Shown here: positions 7,174 to 15,006 of the stretch, one piece after another
How the letters are laid out: the number at the start of each line of letters is the position of its first letter
How positions within the stretch are numbered: the first letter of the stretch is position 1
Assembly (NCBI GenBank): GCA_963923455.1
Contig: CAWULT010000033.1
Location: 1-41,167, forward strand
DNA: 41,167 nucleotides
Source: CAWULT01 sp963923455
GTDB lineage: Bacteria > Acidobacteriota > Vicinamibacteria > Vicinamibacterales > UBA2999
Direction: 5' to 3'
Translations under genes and position numbers: made by a program
Notes under the pieces: model-generated
Database searches by the model: none
What the model saw: the letters and a program-made list of their open reading frames with translations, nothing else
Told to the model about the DNA's origin: nothing

Positions 7174-8160
7174 TCAGCGCCCGCCGGCCGCAGCGGCCCG
7201 GATCGAGCCGCTGCGGGTCCGCACGTGCACCAGCGGCCCGCCGCCGCCCGCCCGCACCGTCACATGGCGCTTGCCGAAGGTGCCGGCGAACGCAGCGTCC
7301 TGCGCCACCACGGAACCCGACCGCGTTTCGAGGTCCAGTTCGAAGGCCGCGCCGCGGGCGAGCGCCAGCTCGACGCTGCCCGACCCGGTCGTGATCGTCC
7401 ACGGAGCGGCGGGCGCGCCGTCCACCATGACGCGGCCACTCTGCGTCGTCGCCGTCAGGCCGCCGCGCAGGCCGGCGACGGTGATGCCGCCCGACTGCGT
7501 CGCCACGGTGGCGGCGCCCGTGCCGGTCATCGCCAGGCCCACGGCGCCGCTCTGTGTCGACACGGTCACGCCGGCCCGGAGCCCTTCGGCGGTGATGCCG
7601 CCGCTCTGCGTCGAGACGGTCAGGAGCCCCGCGACGCCGTCGGCGTGGACGGCACCGGAGCCCGTCTCGACGGAGGCCGGGCCGGCCAGGGCCAGCACGT
7701 CGATCGCGCCGGACTGGGTCCGGATGGCGGCCCCGCCGCCAACGCCTGCGACCCGCAGCGCGCCGGACTCGCTCGACACACGCACCGGCATCCCTGCCGG
7801 AACCCGCACGACGTAGGCCACCGTGACGGCGCGGCGCTCCACCGCGGACATCGGGGCGCGGAGCCGGACGGTTGCGCCATCCTGCTCGACGGGGGGATTG
7901 GTGGCGAGGCGCCGCGCGATGTCGAGCGCGTCGGCCGGCCCGGCGACACGAACGGTCACCGTGCCCTCGACCTCGACGCGTCCGGGCGCACCCACCGACA
8001 CGTCGATCCGGCCACGGATGGTGGAGGCGTCGAGCGCGGCCCCATCGGCCACCGTGAACGTCCGTGAGAACGGCAACCGCTGCGCCGCGGCGGGCGCGGC
8101 GGTGAGGGGAAGGGCCGCCGCGAACGCGACGGAAAGCACCACCGACCGGACTGCAGGCAT
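7174..8160 (-). CDS. DUF4097-type beta-strand repeat protein, exported
   Basis: A 328-residue protein with a signal peptide (MPAVRSVVLSVAFAAALPLT, cleavage near AAPAAAQ) followed almost entirely by repeated beta-strand units. Each unit holds a T-Q-S-G or G-S-G turn: VSTQSGGITAEGL, VSTQSGAVGLAM, VATQSGGITVAGL, ATTQSGRVMVDG, ETRSGSVVAQ and RTRSGSIRAA. This is the DUF4097/DUF4098 adhesin-like right-handed beta-solenoid seen in envelope proteins. No enzymatic residues are visible, and a surface or periplasmic structural role is likely. The start is fixed by a -10-like box only 5 nt upstream. Confidence 0.88.
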   Translation of the reverse strand: MPAVRSVVLSVAFAAALPLTAAPAAAQRLPFSRTFTVADGAALDASTIRGRIDVSVGAPGRVEVEGTVTVRVAGPADALDIARRLATNPPVEQDGATVRLRAPMSAVERRAVTVAYVVRVPAGMPVRVSSESGALRVAGVGGGAAIRTQSGAIDVLALAGPASVETGSGAVHADGVAGLLTVSTQSGGITAEGLRAGVTVSTQSGAVGLAMTGTGAATVATQSGGITVAGLRGGLTATTQSGRVMVDGAPAAPWTITTGSGSVELALARGAAFELDLETRSGSVVAQDAAFAGTFGKRHVTVRAGGGGPLVHVRTRSGSIRAAAAGGR

Positions 8161-8165
8161 GGATC

Positions 8166-8171
8166 AGTGTA
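8166..8171 (-). promoter_or_regulatory. -10-like box TACACT, 5 nt before ATG 8160
   Basis: On the minus strand TACACT (8171 to 8166) ends 5 nt before the DUF4097 ATG. There is no Shine-Dalgarno sequence, so the mRNA is predicted to be leaderless. Confidence 0.5.
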
Positions 8172-8242
8172 CCGCGCGCCGACCCTCGCGCCACGGCCCT
8201 CCGCGGCCGAGGTGTGGCCGCGGGGTCCGGTCGTGGTAAGGG

Positions 8243-8647
8243 CTATTTCACCGCGAAGCCCGCGCGCGGGTTGAACTCCCGGCCGTCCGCGCGGACCGCG
8301 GTCACCCAGATGGCGGCGGGCCGGCCGTCCTTCATCGGGTTGCCGGTGATCTTCAGCTTCGTCCCGGGCGTGAAGTCGCTCGGCTTGATGCCGGCGCGGC
8401 GGAGGGTGCTCGGCCCTTCGGCCTCGAAGCCCCAGGTGACGACCTTGCCGCTCTTGTCCTTGACGTCGACCAGCAGCCACGAGTGCGGGTTGGTCAACTG
8501 GAACTCCTTCACGACGCCCTCGACGGTCACGGTCTTCTTCTCGTCGAACATCGCGGCGGAGTGATGGGCCAGGCCCGGCACGGCGCCGAGCGCCACGAGG
8601 CCCAGGGTGAACAACGCTGCCAACCGTCTCGTCATTGCCAGTCTCAC
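8243..8647 (-). CDS. DUF6152 family exported protein
   Basis: A 134-residue protein with a signal peptide ending near GLAHHSAAMFD. The HHSAAMFD start of the mature part, VTVEGVVKEFQLTNPHSWLLVDV, WGFEAEGPSTLRRAGIKPSDFTPG and GNPMKDGRPAA are hallmarks of DUF6152, a small beta-barrel of unknown role. The GTG start at 8647 overlaps the stop of the upstream gene (GTGA), so translation is coupled. The ATG at 8635 is an equally plausible start and gives a more typical signal peptide. DUF6152 genes often sit beside genes for the 336-residue family, as here. Confidence 0.88.
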   Translation of the reverse strand: MRLAMTRRLAALFTLGLVALGAVPGLAHHSAAMFDEKKTVTVEGVVKEFQLTNPHSWLLVDVKDKSGKVVTWGFEAEGPSTLRRAGIKPSDFTPGTKLKITGNPMKDGRPAAIWVTAVRADGREFNPRAGFAVK

Positions 8648-9654
8648 TGCTTCGGTGCGTCGGGTGCCGGCGCGGCGGCCGGTGTGGCCGGCGCAGCCGA
8701 CCCCGCGTTGGGATCGAACGTGAAGCCCTTGAACTGCGTGGTGCCGTCAGGCGTCTGGAACACGCTGTTGTTCTGGTTCTCGGCGCAGTTCCAGTACCCG
8801 ATCCGCAGTGCCTTGTCCGGATCGCTGAGCTTGCCGTACACCTGCCGGACGTACCAGGGCTCGGCCAGGGCCGGCGGGTCGTACACCCAGACGTCCACGC
8901 TCATCGTGTTCGGGTCCGTCTTGCGCCAGATCTCGACCGTCTCGACCTTCTCGGTGTAATCGGGGTTCGAGCGCTGGTAGATGCCCGCCATCAGCGCGTT
9001 CGTGTGGATGACCAGCTTGTCGCCGTCCCAGAACCCGATCGAGTCGCCGTCGTAGAGCGGAATGCGATCCGCCTCCGGCGTGTGCTCGCGGCCATCGGTG
9101 TAGACGCGCCGGATGTCGTTGACCATCTCGTTGATGAGCCAGGTCTGGTTCGGCGTGGGCACGAACTCGCGCAGGAACGGCTCGGTCAACCACCGGGGAT
9201 GCCCCGGGGGGGCGCAGGTGGAGATGGGGTCCCACTCGATCCCCCGCTTCACATCGGCCACACGCTTCTCGAGGCGCTTCTGGTACGCGGGCGTCAACTT
9301 CGCCGTGGTGAGCACGCCCGCCGGCAGATCCGGATCGAAGGTGAAGTTCTTCTCCGCGGGCCGGGAGTAGACGCCCGACCAGTCGGGCATCGTCGCCGGC
9401 GTCAGCGACGAGCCGCCGCCGGCCTCGAGCTTCAAGGCCTGATAGAGCTCCCAGGCCGTCTTGTGTTTCCGGCCGAGTTCGACGTTCTGGTCCTTCGAGC
9501 GGTTCGGGATCTTCGACGCGGGCGCCTTCGGCGGCTCGGGAGCCGCAGGCGCCGGAGCAGGTGCCGCCTGCTGCTGGGGCGGCGTGCAGGCCGCGGCACC
9601 GGCCACGCAACAGAGCGCGGCGGCGGCCAGAGCCAGTCGGGTACGACGTGTCAT
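8644..9654 (-). CDS. 336-residue exported protein, DUF6152-partner family
   Basis: The protein begins with a lipoprotein signal (MTRRTRLALAAAALCCVAGA, lipobox AGAAAC), then an Ala/Pro-rich spacer to about residue 50. The conserved part includes PDWSGVY, STCAPPGHPRWLTEPFLREF, the IGFWDGDKLVIHTNAL segment, and WNCAENQNN near the end. It is a distant paralogue of the product of 18418-19428 in this window, which has HFEGDTLVVETTNF at the matching place and the same length. The function is unknown. I placed the start at ATG 9654, which has AAGGA upstream; a longer frame to 9738 would put 28 residues ahead of the signal. It is coupled to the DUF6152 gene. Confidence 0.8.
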   Translation of the reverse strand: MTRRTRLALAAAALCCVAGAAACTPPQQQAAPAPAPAAPEPPKAPASKIPNRSKDQNVELGRKHKTAWELYQALKLEAGGGSSLTPATMPDWSGVYSRPAEKNFTFDPDLPAGVLTTAKLTPAYQKRLEKRVADVKRGIEWDPISTCAPPGHPRWLTEPFLREFVPTPNQTWLINEMVNDIRRVYTDGREHTPEADRIPLYDGDSIGFWDGDKLVIHTNALMAGIYQRSNPDYTEKVETVEIWRKTDPNTMSVDVWVYDPPALAEPWYVRQVYGKLSDPDKALRIGYWNCAENQNNSVFQTPDGTTQFKGFTFDPNAGSAAPATPAAAPAPDAPKQ

Positions 9655-9803
9655 CGGGATGTCCTTCGCGCGGGAGCCTGAGACGAACTGCGCTCCGCCG
9701 GTAGCGCGAGGATACGGCGGCGATGCCGACAGGGTCAACCGGGGAGCGCGGCCGCGGGGCCAACAGCGCGGGGCCGTCGCGGGCGATCTCCGTCACGGGC
9801 GCG

Positions 9804-10448
9804 TCAGACGTCGAGGTCTCCGAGCACGGCGAGGAACTCCGCGAGCACCATCGCCGTGGCGCCCCAGACGCGCGCGTCGACGAGGTCGAAGTACGGCACG
9901 TCCATCGGCACGATCGGCGGGCGCGACCGCATGCGCTGCTCCCACCCGATGATGTGGGGCTGCCGCAGCCGCGACACCGGCACCTCCAGCAGCCGGTCCA
10001 CCTCCTCGGGCGCCGGCGCAAACGACGGCCGCTCGGACACGAGACCGACGACCGGATGCAGCAGGTGCCCGCTGACCGAGATCGGCAGCGGCGTCAGCCG
10101 CCCCAGCACGTCGACGCTGGACGGGGGCACCCCCACCTCCTCGTACGCCTCGCGCAGCGCCGCCTGCTCCACCGTCTCCCCCGGATCGATGCGCCCTCCC
10201 GGCAGCGACACTTGCCCCGTGTGGTGGCGCAGGCTGGCGCCCCGAACCGTGAGCGGCACGTGCCAGGCCTGCTCATGGGGATAGACGAGGACCAGCCCGG
10301 CCGCCGGTCGGAGCCCCGCGAGCCCCTCCGGGCCGAGGTCGGTCCGAGGACGGGGCGCCATCAGCATCTGGGCGCTCGGTCCGGGCAGCGGGCCGGCGAG
10401 GGCGCGACGCAGCGCAGCGGCGAAGTCGGGCATCGAGGCGATCGTCAC
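9804..10448 (-). CDS. Nudix CoA pyrophosphatase (NudL/YeaB type)
   Basis: A 214-residue cytoplasmic hydrolase expected to split CoA and acyl-CoA into 3',5'-ADP and (acyl)phosphopantetheine. A Nudix box lies at residues 85-106: GRIDPGE, then REAYEEVG, with all metal-binding glutamates present. It is preceded by LRHHTGQVSLPGG, the UPF0035 signature that marks CoA pyrophosphatases within the Nudix superfamily. The GTG start at 10448 has GGGGG at Shine-Dalgarno distance; an ATG five codons later is an alternative. It lies one base from the stop of the GIY-YIG-like gene, so the two form an operon. Confidence 0.92.
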   Translation of the reverse strand: MTIASMPDFAAALRRALAGPLPGPSAQMLMAPRPRTDLGPEGLAGLRPAAGLVLVYPHEQAWHVPLTVRGASLRHHTGQVSLPGGRIDPGETVEQAALREAYEEVGVPPSSVDVLGRLTPLPISVSGHLLHPVVGLVSERPSFAPAPEEVDRLLEVPVSRLRQPHIIGWEQRMRSRPPIVPMDVPYFDLVDARVWGATAMVLAEFLAVLGDLDV

Positions 10449-10449
10449 G

Positions 10450-10782
10450 CTACCCCCAGAAGACGCGCCGGCCCTGGCGCTCCAGGGCCTCCGCCAGGGC
10501 CCGCTCGGCGCGTTCGGCCTCCGCCCGCGTCGCGAACGGCCCGATGTCCTTCGTCAGGTCGAGGCGGAGGCGCTCGCCGTAGCGGCAGGCCTTGCCATTG
10601 GCCAGGCGGCCGCCGGCCTTGTGCTGCGCGAACCGCTCCTCAGGCGTGTGCGCGGTCTGGCCGACGTAGACCGGCGCCAGCGTACACGGCTCGTCGACGG
10701 CGGCGCGCGAGAGCTGGATCACGTAGACCGAATAGCGGCGCGCGGTACGGGCGGCCCGTCTCGTGCGACGGCGGATGGCCAT
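10450..10782 (-). CDS. GIY-YIG-like small protein
   Basis: A 110-residue protein with an Arg-rich N-terminus, then a GIY-YIG-like core. The first motif strand is YSVYVIQL, the second is PVYVGQT, followed by TPEERFAQH and a basic AxRYGERL stretch, and ending in an acidic helix EAERAERALAE. The usual GIY and YIG tripeptides read YVI and YVG, which is within the superfamily's range. The catalytic Arg and Glu are plausible but cannot be confirmed by eye. It may be a nuclease or a nucleic-acid-binding derivative. A GATAAT box sits 7 nt before the ATG, and the Nudix gene follows after one base. Confidence 0.72.
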   Translation of the reverse strand: MAIRRRTRRAARTARRYSVYVIQLSRAAVDEPCTLAPVYVGQTAHTPEERFAQHKAGGRLANGKACRYGERLRLDLTKDIGPFATRAEAERAERALAEALERQGRRVFWG

Positions 10783-10789
10783 CTCCCCG

Positions 10790-10795
10790 ATTATC
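10790..10795 (-). promoter_or_regulatory. -10-like box GATAAT, 7 nt before ATG 10782
   Basis: On the minus strand GATAAT (5 of 6 to TATAAT) ends 7 nt before the GIY-YIG-like ATG. GGGGAG directly abuts the ATG and is too close to act as a Shine-Dalgarno sequence, so a leaderless start is predicted. Confidence 0.55.
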
Positions 10796-10876
10796 GCTCC
10801 GCGTCGCCGGGCGCTCGCGCGGCCCCCGGGCGCACGATCGCGCGAGGGCGGCAGCGCGGCCCGGCCTCGGCCTCGC

Positions 10877-10882
10877 TATACT
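10877..10882 (+). promoter_or_regulatory. -10 box TATACT for the MBL-PQQ operon
   Basis: TATACT (5 of 6 to consensus) lies 40 nt before GTG 10923. The leader would carry a Shine-Dalgarno sequence, GAGGAGG at about 10912-10918. No convincing -35 box is visible. Confidence 0.55.
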
Positions 10883-10922
10883 CTCCAGGCCGCCGGACAC
10901 CCGACCCACCCGAGGAGGCCCC

Positions 10923-12383
10923 GTGAAGCTGAGAGTGCTCGCGCCGCTCGCCCTGCTGACCCTGGTGACCGCCCAGGCGTGCTCGTCACTGTCCCCCGAA
11001 CGGCAGCTCGTCGCCGACGCGGCGAAGGCCCTCGGCGGCAGGACCGCCGTGGAGGCCGTCAAGACGCTGCGCCTCACGGGCGGAGGCACCGCGTACTTGC
11101 TGGGCCAGAACCAGCTGCCCGACAGCGACCTCCCCACCTACGAGGTGACCGACTACGTGCGGACGATCGACCTCGCGGCCGGCCGGACCGCGACCCAGCA
11201 GACCCGCACGGCGCAGTTCGCCTTCGCCGGCAACCTCGTGTCGCGCACCGACACGCGGCTCGACGGCGACGTCGCGTTCAACGTCAACGCCGAGGGCAAG
11301 GCCGTTCGAGCCGGCGAGCGGGAGGCGCGCGACCGGCGGCTGGAAGTGCTGCACCACCCGCTGGCGGTCGTCCGAGCGGCGCTCGATCCGGCGGCCACGG
11401 TGGCCAACCTGCGCCAGGACGGTGACGCCGATCTGGTCGACGTCACCACCCCGAAGGGCGACACCGTCACGCTGGCCGTCGACCGCGCGACGAAGCTGCC
11501 CTCGCGCGTCCAGCACCTCGCCTCGCAGCCCAACCTGGGCGACGTCGTGATCGCCACGGCGTTCGGCGACTACCAGGACGCCGGCGGACTGAAGGTACCG
11601 GCCCGGCTGACCACGACGATCGACCGCTACCCGCAACTGACGATCCAGGTCGCGAGGCACGAGGTGGACGCGGCCACGCCGACGCTGGCCGCCCCCGATG
11701 AGGTCAGGGCCGCGACCCCGCCGACGCCGCCGGCGCAGGTCGTCGCGGTGGAGCCCGTCGGCAAGGGCATCTGGTGGCTGGCCGGATCGGGCAACCACCG
11801 CAGCGTCGTGTTCGAGTTCGACGACCACCTGACGCTGTTCGAGGTACCGGTCAGCGAGGAGCGTTCGAAGGCCGTGATCGACAAGGCGCGGACGCTCAGC
11901 CCGAAACCGCTGACCCACGTCGTCGTGTCGCACCACCACTTCGACCATTCCGGCGGCCTGCGCGTGGCCGTGGCCGAGGGGCTCACCATCGTCACGCACC
12001 GGTTGAACGAGCCGTTCTTCAGGGCCCTCGTCGCCCGGCCCCACACGGTGGAGCCCGACGCCCTGGCCAAGGCGCCGAGGGACCTGACGCTCGAGCTGGT
12101 GGACGACACGCTGACGCTCAAGGACGCCACGATGGAAGTGCAGCTCTACCACCTGCTCGACAACGAGCGCGAGGGCACGAACCTCTTCGCCTACGTGCCG
12201 CGCGACCGGATGCTGGTGCAGGCGGACCTGTACGACAACACCTGGCTGCGCCACCTGTGGGGCCAGAACGTGCTCGACAACCTCGAACGGCGCAAGCTGA
12301 AGATCGACCAGCACGTGCCGGTGCACGGCGCACGCGAACCCTTCGCGCAGATGGTCAGGACGATCAAGGCGAAGCCCGCGTGA
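10923..12383 (+). CDS. Metallo-beta-lactamase-fold lipoprotein
   Basis: A 486-residue protein starting with GTG, with GAGGAGG upstream. It has a lipoprotein signal (LALLTLVTAQAC, Cys about residue 20). An N-terminal half of about 230 residues resembles a beta-rich lipoprotein-carrier-like domain. The MBL domain follows from about residue 265. The zinc motif HHHFDH is at 337-342, a third ligand is likely in IVTHRLNEPFF, and VPVHGARE is near the end. The substrate is unknown. The stop overlaps the next GTG start (GTGA), so it is coupled to the PQQ/cytochrome enzyme and both products probably act in the periplasm. Confidence 0.85.
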   Translation: MKLRVLAPLALLTLVTAQACSSLSPERQLVADAAKALGGRTAVEAVKTLRLTGGGTAYLLGQNQLPDSDLPTYEVTDYVRTIDLAAGRTATQQTRTAQFAFAGNLVSRTDTRLDGDVAFNVNAEGKAVRAGEREARDRRLEVLHHPLAVVRAALDPAATVANLRQDGDADLVDVTTPKGDTVTLAVDRATKLPSRVQHLASQPNLGDVVIATAFGDYQDAGGLKVPARLTTTIDRYPQLTIQVARHEVDAATPTLAAPDEVRAATPPTPPAQVVAVEPVGKGIWWLAGSGNHRSVVFEFDDHLTLFEVPVSEERSKAVIDKARTLSPKPLTHVVVSHHHFDHSGGLRVAVAEGLTIVTHRLNEPFFRALVARPHTVEPDALAKAPRDLTLELVDDTLTLKDATMEVQLYHLLDNEREGTNLFAYVPRDRMLVQADLYDNTWLRHLWGQNVLDNLERRKLKIDQHVPVHGAREPFAQMVRTIKAKPA

Positions 12384-14236
12384 CCCTCCGCCTGTTGGGC
12401 GTCCTGGCCGCCGTGCTGGCGGCCACGTCCGGCGCCGCCTCCGCACAGGACGGCGCCGCCCTTTACAAGGAACACTGCGCGAGCTGCCACGACGCCGGCG
12501 TGGACCGCGCTCCCTCGCGTGAGGCGCTGCATGCCATGAGCCCGCAGCGCATCCTCGAGGCGCTCGAGTTCGGGCCGATGGTCTCGATGACCCACGGCCG
12601 GACGACGGCCGAGCGCCGCGCGATGGCCGAGTACGCGAGCGGCCGCTCGCTCGGTGTGCCCTTCTCCATCGCGCCGGCACGGAAGGCGATGTGTACGCCC
12701 GGCGGCGCCCCGTTCCGCATCGACGCCGCGGCGCCGGCGTGGAACGGCTTCGGCCGGGACGCGTCGAACACGCGCGTCCAGGACGCCCGCGCCGCCGGCC
12801 TCTCGGCCGCCGACGTGCCGAAGCTGAAGGTCAAGTGGGCCTTCGGCCTGCCTGGCGACGTCCAGTCCTGGGCGGCGATGACGCTCGCCGGCGGACGCCT
12901 CTTCACCGGCAGCATCGCCGGCAACGTCTATGCGCTCGACGCGAAGACCGGGTGCGTGCACTGGGCGTTCGACGCCGGCGCCATCGTCCGCACCGCCGTC
13001 AGCGTCGGTCGCCTCGGCACGGGTGAGCCCGCCCGATACGGCGCCTTCTTCGGCGACGCCCGCGGCAACGCGTATGCCCTCGACGCGGCCACCGGCAGCC
13101 TCCTGTGGAAGGTCAGCGTCGAGAGCTTCCCCACGGCCCGCCTGACCGGGTCGCCGATTCTGCATCGCGGACGCCTCTACGTCCCTGTGTCCTCGAGCGA
13201 AGAGGGCACCGGTTCGCTGCCCGACTACGAGTGCTGCAAGTTCCGCGGCAGCGTGGTCGCGCTCGACGCGGCCACGGGGCGGCAGGTCTGGAAGAGCTAC
13301 ACCATCCCCGAGGAGCCGAAGCCCGTCCGCCGGAACGCGAAGGGCACGCAGCTCTGGGGCCCGTCCGGCGCGCCGATCTGGTCGAGCCCCGTCGTCGACG
13401 AGTCGCGCAACGCGCTGTACGTCACGACCGGCAACAACTACAGTGACCCGCCCACGGCGACGAGCGACGCCTTCGTCGCGATGGACCTCGACACGGGCCG
13501 CATCCTGTGGACCCACCAGGTGACCGAGCGTGACGCCTACGTCTCGGCCTGCCGGCTCGAGGACAAGACCAACTGTCCGCAGGTGAACGGGCCCGACTTC
13601 GACTTCGCGGCCTCCCCCATCCTCGTGGACCTGGGCGGGGGCAGGCGCGTGCTGGTAGCTGGCCACAAGAGCGGCAACGTCTACGCGGTGGACCCGGACC
13701 GGCAGGGCGCGCGCGTGTGGAGCCGGCGGATCGGCCAGGGTGGCTCGATGGGCGGCGTGCAGTGGGGCTCCGCGGCCGACGGCGACGCCGTCTACGTGGC
13801 GCTGTCGGACCTCGGACGCGTGATGCTCACCTACACGCAATTCACCGACGCCGATCGCACCCGGGGCGGCGGCATGTTCGCGCTGCGACTGAGCGACGGC
13901 GCGCAGGTGTGGCACACGCCACCGACGCCGTGCGACAGCCGCCCGCGCTGCAGCCCGGCGCAGTCGGGCGCCGTCAGCGCGCTGCCGGGCGTGGCGTTCT
14001 CGGGCTCGCTCGACGGCTTCATCCGCGGCTACGACACCAGGACCGGCCGCGTGGTGTGGGCCTTCGACACCGTGCGCCAGTACGAGACCGTCAACGGCGT
14101 GCCTGGGCGCGGCGGCTCGCTCGACGGGCCGGGGCCGGTGATCGGCGGCGGGATGGTGTTCGTGAACTCGGGCTACACCGTGGACGGCGGCATGGCCGGC
14201 AACGTGATCCTGGGGTTCTCGGTGGACGGCAGGTAA
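12380..14236 (+). CDS. Cytochrome c-PQQ beta-propeller dehydrogenase (polyvinyl-alcohol dehydrogenase-like)
   Basis: A 618-residue exported protein. Signal peptide is residues 1-22 (cleavage near ASA-QD). A short cytochrome c domain follows with heme motif CASCH (C33, C36, H37). A PQQ-type propeller then runs from about residue 110 with repeated blades: GNVYALDAKTG, GNAYALDAATG, SVVALDAATGRQVWK, AFVAMDLDTGRILW and GFIRGYDTRTG. Heme first and propeller second, plus WNGFGRDASNTR, is the order in polyvinyl-alcohol dehydrogenase and relatives, which oxidise alcohol groups and pass electrons to a periplasmic cytochrome. The actual substrate is unknown. GTGA overlap with the upstream MBL lipoprotein indicates translational coupling. 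Confidence 0.88.
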   Translation: MTLRLLGVLAAVLAATSGAASAQDGAALYKEHCASCHDAGVDRAPSREALHAMSPQRILEALEFGPMVSMTHGRTTAERRAMAEYASGRSLGVPFSIAPARKAMCTPGGAPFRIDAAAPAWNGFGRDASNTRVQDARAAGLSAADVPKLKVKWAFGLPGDVQSWAAMTLAGGRLFTGSIAGNVYALDAKTGCVHWAFDAGAIVRTAVSVGRLGTGEPARYGAFFGDARGNAYALDAATGSLLWKVSVESFPTARLTGSPILHRGRLYVPVSSSEEGTGSLPDYECCKFRGSVVALDAATGRQVWKSYTIPEEPKPVRRNAKGTQLWGPSGAPIWSSPVVDESRNALYVTTGNNYSDPPTATSDAFVAMDLDTGRILWTHQVTERDAYVSACRLEDKTNCPQVNGPDFDFAASPILVDLGGGRRVLVAGHKSGNVYAVDPDRQGARVWSRRIGQGGSMGGVQWGSAADGDAVYVALSDLGRVMLTYTQFTDADRTRGGGMFALRLSDGAQVWHTPPTPCDSRPRCSPAQSGAVSALPGVAFSGSLDGFIRGYDTRTGRVVWAFDTVRQYETVNGVPGRGGSLDGPGPVIGGGMVFVNSGYTVDGGMAGNVILGFSVDGR

Positions 14237-14244
14237 ACGCGGCG

Positions 14245-14451
14245 CTACTCGCCGAAGCGCCAGGACGGATCGACCTCATCGCACCCGTTCGGGCACGCCG
14301 GGCAGGCATGGCACACCGGCTCCCGGCAGCCCGCGCAGCGCAGGCGCGTGCCCTGCCCGCAGAGGACGCAGGGCGCCTCGGCGTAGCTCCCGTCGGGCTC
14401 GACGGGCTCGTCCATCGCCGGGTTGGGCGTACGGCGCGGACGGCGGTCCAT
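14245..14451 (-). CDS. Small zinc-ribbon-like Cys-rich protein
   Basis: A 68-residue ORF from the ATG at 14451. It carries seven Cys and one His in a tight cluster: CVLCGQGTRLRC, AGCREPVCHAC and PACPNGCDE, suggesting two small zinc-binding knuckles. The end reads DPSWRFGE. I do not recognise a family. The start is uncertain: an upstream GTG and ATG extend it to 91 residues, and an ATG at 14415 shortens it. It lies convergent to the dehydrogenase gene with an 8-bp gap. Reality is supported by the strongly patterned cysteines. Confidence 0.5.
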   Translation of the reverse strand: MDRRPRRTPNPAMDEPVEPDGSYAEAPCVLCGQGTRLRCAGCREPVCHACPACPNGCDEVDPSWRFGE

Positions 14452-14618
14452 GTCCAAGCGGGCTCTCACGTCCTCTCGTCGACGCTCCGGTTTCCAGGAC
14501 GGCGACCTGGATGCACCCACCGCGACATCGCGCGCCGCACAGGCGTCGAGCAGGTCCCCCCATTGTCACCCCGCCCCTCAGGCCCGATCAACGTCTCGGC
14601 GCCCGCACTTCGCAGGCG
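14452..14618. other. Intergenic stretch with no clear feature
   Basis: This 167-bp stretch separates two small minus-strand genes. A GACAAT box on the minus strand near 14570 is a weak promoter candidate for the zinc-ribbon gene. I found no hairpin with a T tract and no copy of the three-copy element found further right. Confidence 0.3.
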
Positions 14619-14927
14619 TCATCGACTGGTGGCCAGCCGCTGGCGATCCAGATGCGCCAGCATCGCCCTTCGATGCTGAACCTGGCGCTCCGTGAGTCGC
14701 CTCGGCAGCCAATCCGGAGCGGCTGCGGGGAGCGGCGCGGCTGGCGGGACATCCGCCAGCTGCCTCGCCCGCTGCCGCTCCCGCTCGCGCCGGAAGCACT
14801 CGAAGTACAGGGTGTGGTCGCGGTCGGCCTTGACGACGCCGCGATGGCGGAACCGGGCCTTCCGGTCCCAGCACGACTGGCAGGTGTGCCGGGTGCGCCT
14901 GGACTCGTGGACGGCGGTGAACGACAT
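14619..14927 (-). CDS. Small CxxC protein under the shared promoter element
   Basis: A 102-residue cytoplasmic protein. I chose ATG 14927 because GGAGG lies 6 nt upstream; the frame continues to 15062 but without a start signal. Conserved-looking core: RRTRHTCQSCWDRKARFRH, then GVVKADRDHTLYFECFRRE, giving one CxxC pair and a third Cys in FECF, followed by an Arg-rich helix and WLPRRLTERQVQHRRAML. This could be a zinc-dependent nucleic-acid-binding protein, but I know no named family. It is the downstream-most of three minus-strand genes that carry the same upstream dyad element. Confidence 0.65.
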   Translation of the reverse strand: MSFTAVHESRRTRHTCQSCWDRKARFRHRGVVKADRDHTLYFECFRRERERQRARQLADVPPAAPLPAAAPDWLPRRLTERQVQHRRAMLAHLDRQRLATSR

Positions 14928-14944
14928 CTCGATCCTCCACCGCC

Positions 14945-14993
14945 ATCCTCGCAAGACCCCGTGACAGGGCTGGTCATACGCCAGGGCTTCGCC
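14945..14993 (-). promoter_or_regulatory. Shared promoter element, copy A
   Basis: On the minus strand: GGCGAAGC (14993-14986), one base, then the dyad CTGG-CGTATGA-CCAG (14984-14970, centre 14977), then GAGGAT at 14950-14945 as a -10-like box. The dyad centre is 27 nt before the box. The plus-strand segment 14963-14998 matches copy B at about 27 of 34 positions. Confidence 0.6.
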
Positions 14994-15006
14994 TGGCCGC
15001 TCCCGG

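Noticed and set aside
9723..10922. 400-codon upstream extension of the MBL lipoprotein frame
   Set aside because: It covers two minus-strand genes (Nudix, GIY-YIG-like) and has low-complexity content. The promoter, Shine-Dalgarno sequence and signal peptide place the start at GTG 10923.
12367..12384. GGCGAAGCCCGCGTGACC, resembling a fourth copy of the shared element
   Set aside because: It lacks the dyad and the spacing, and lies inside the end of the MBL coding sequence.
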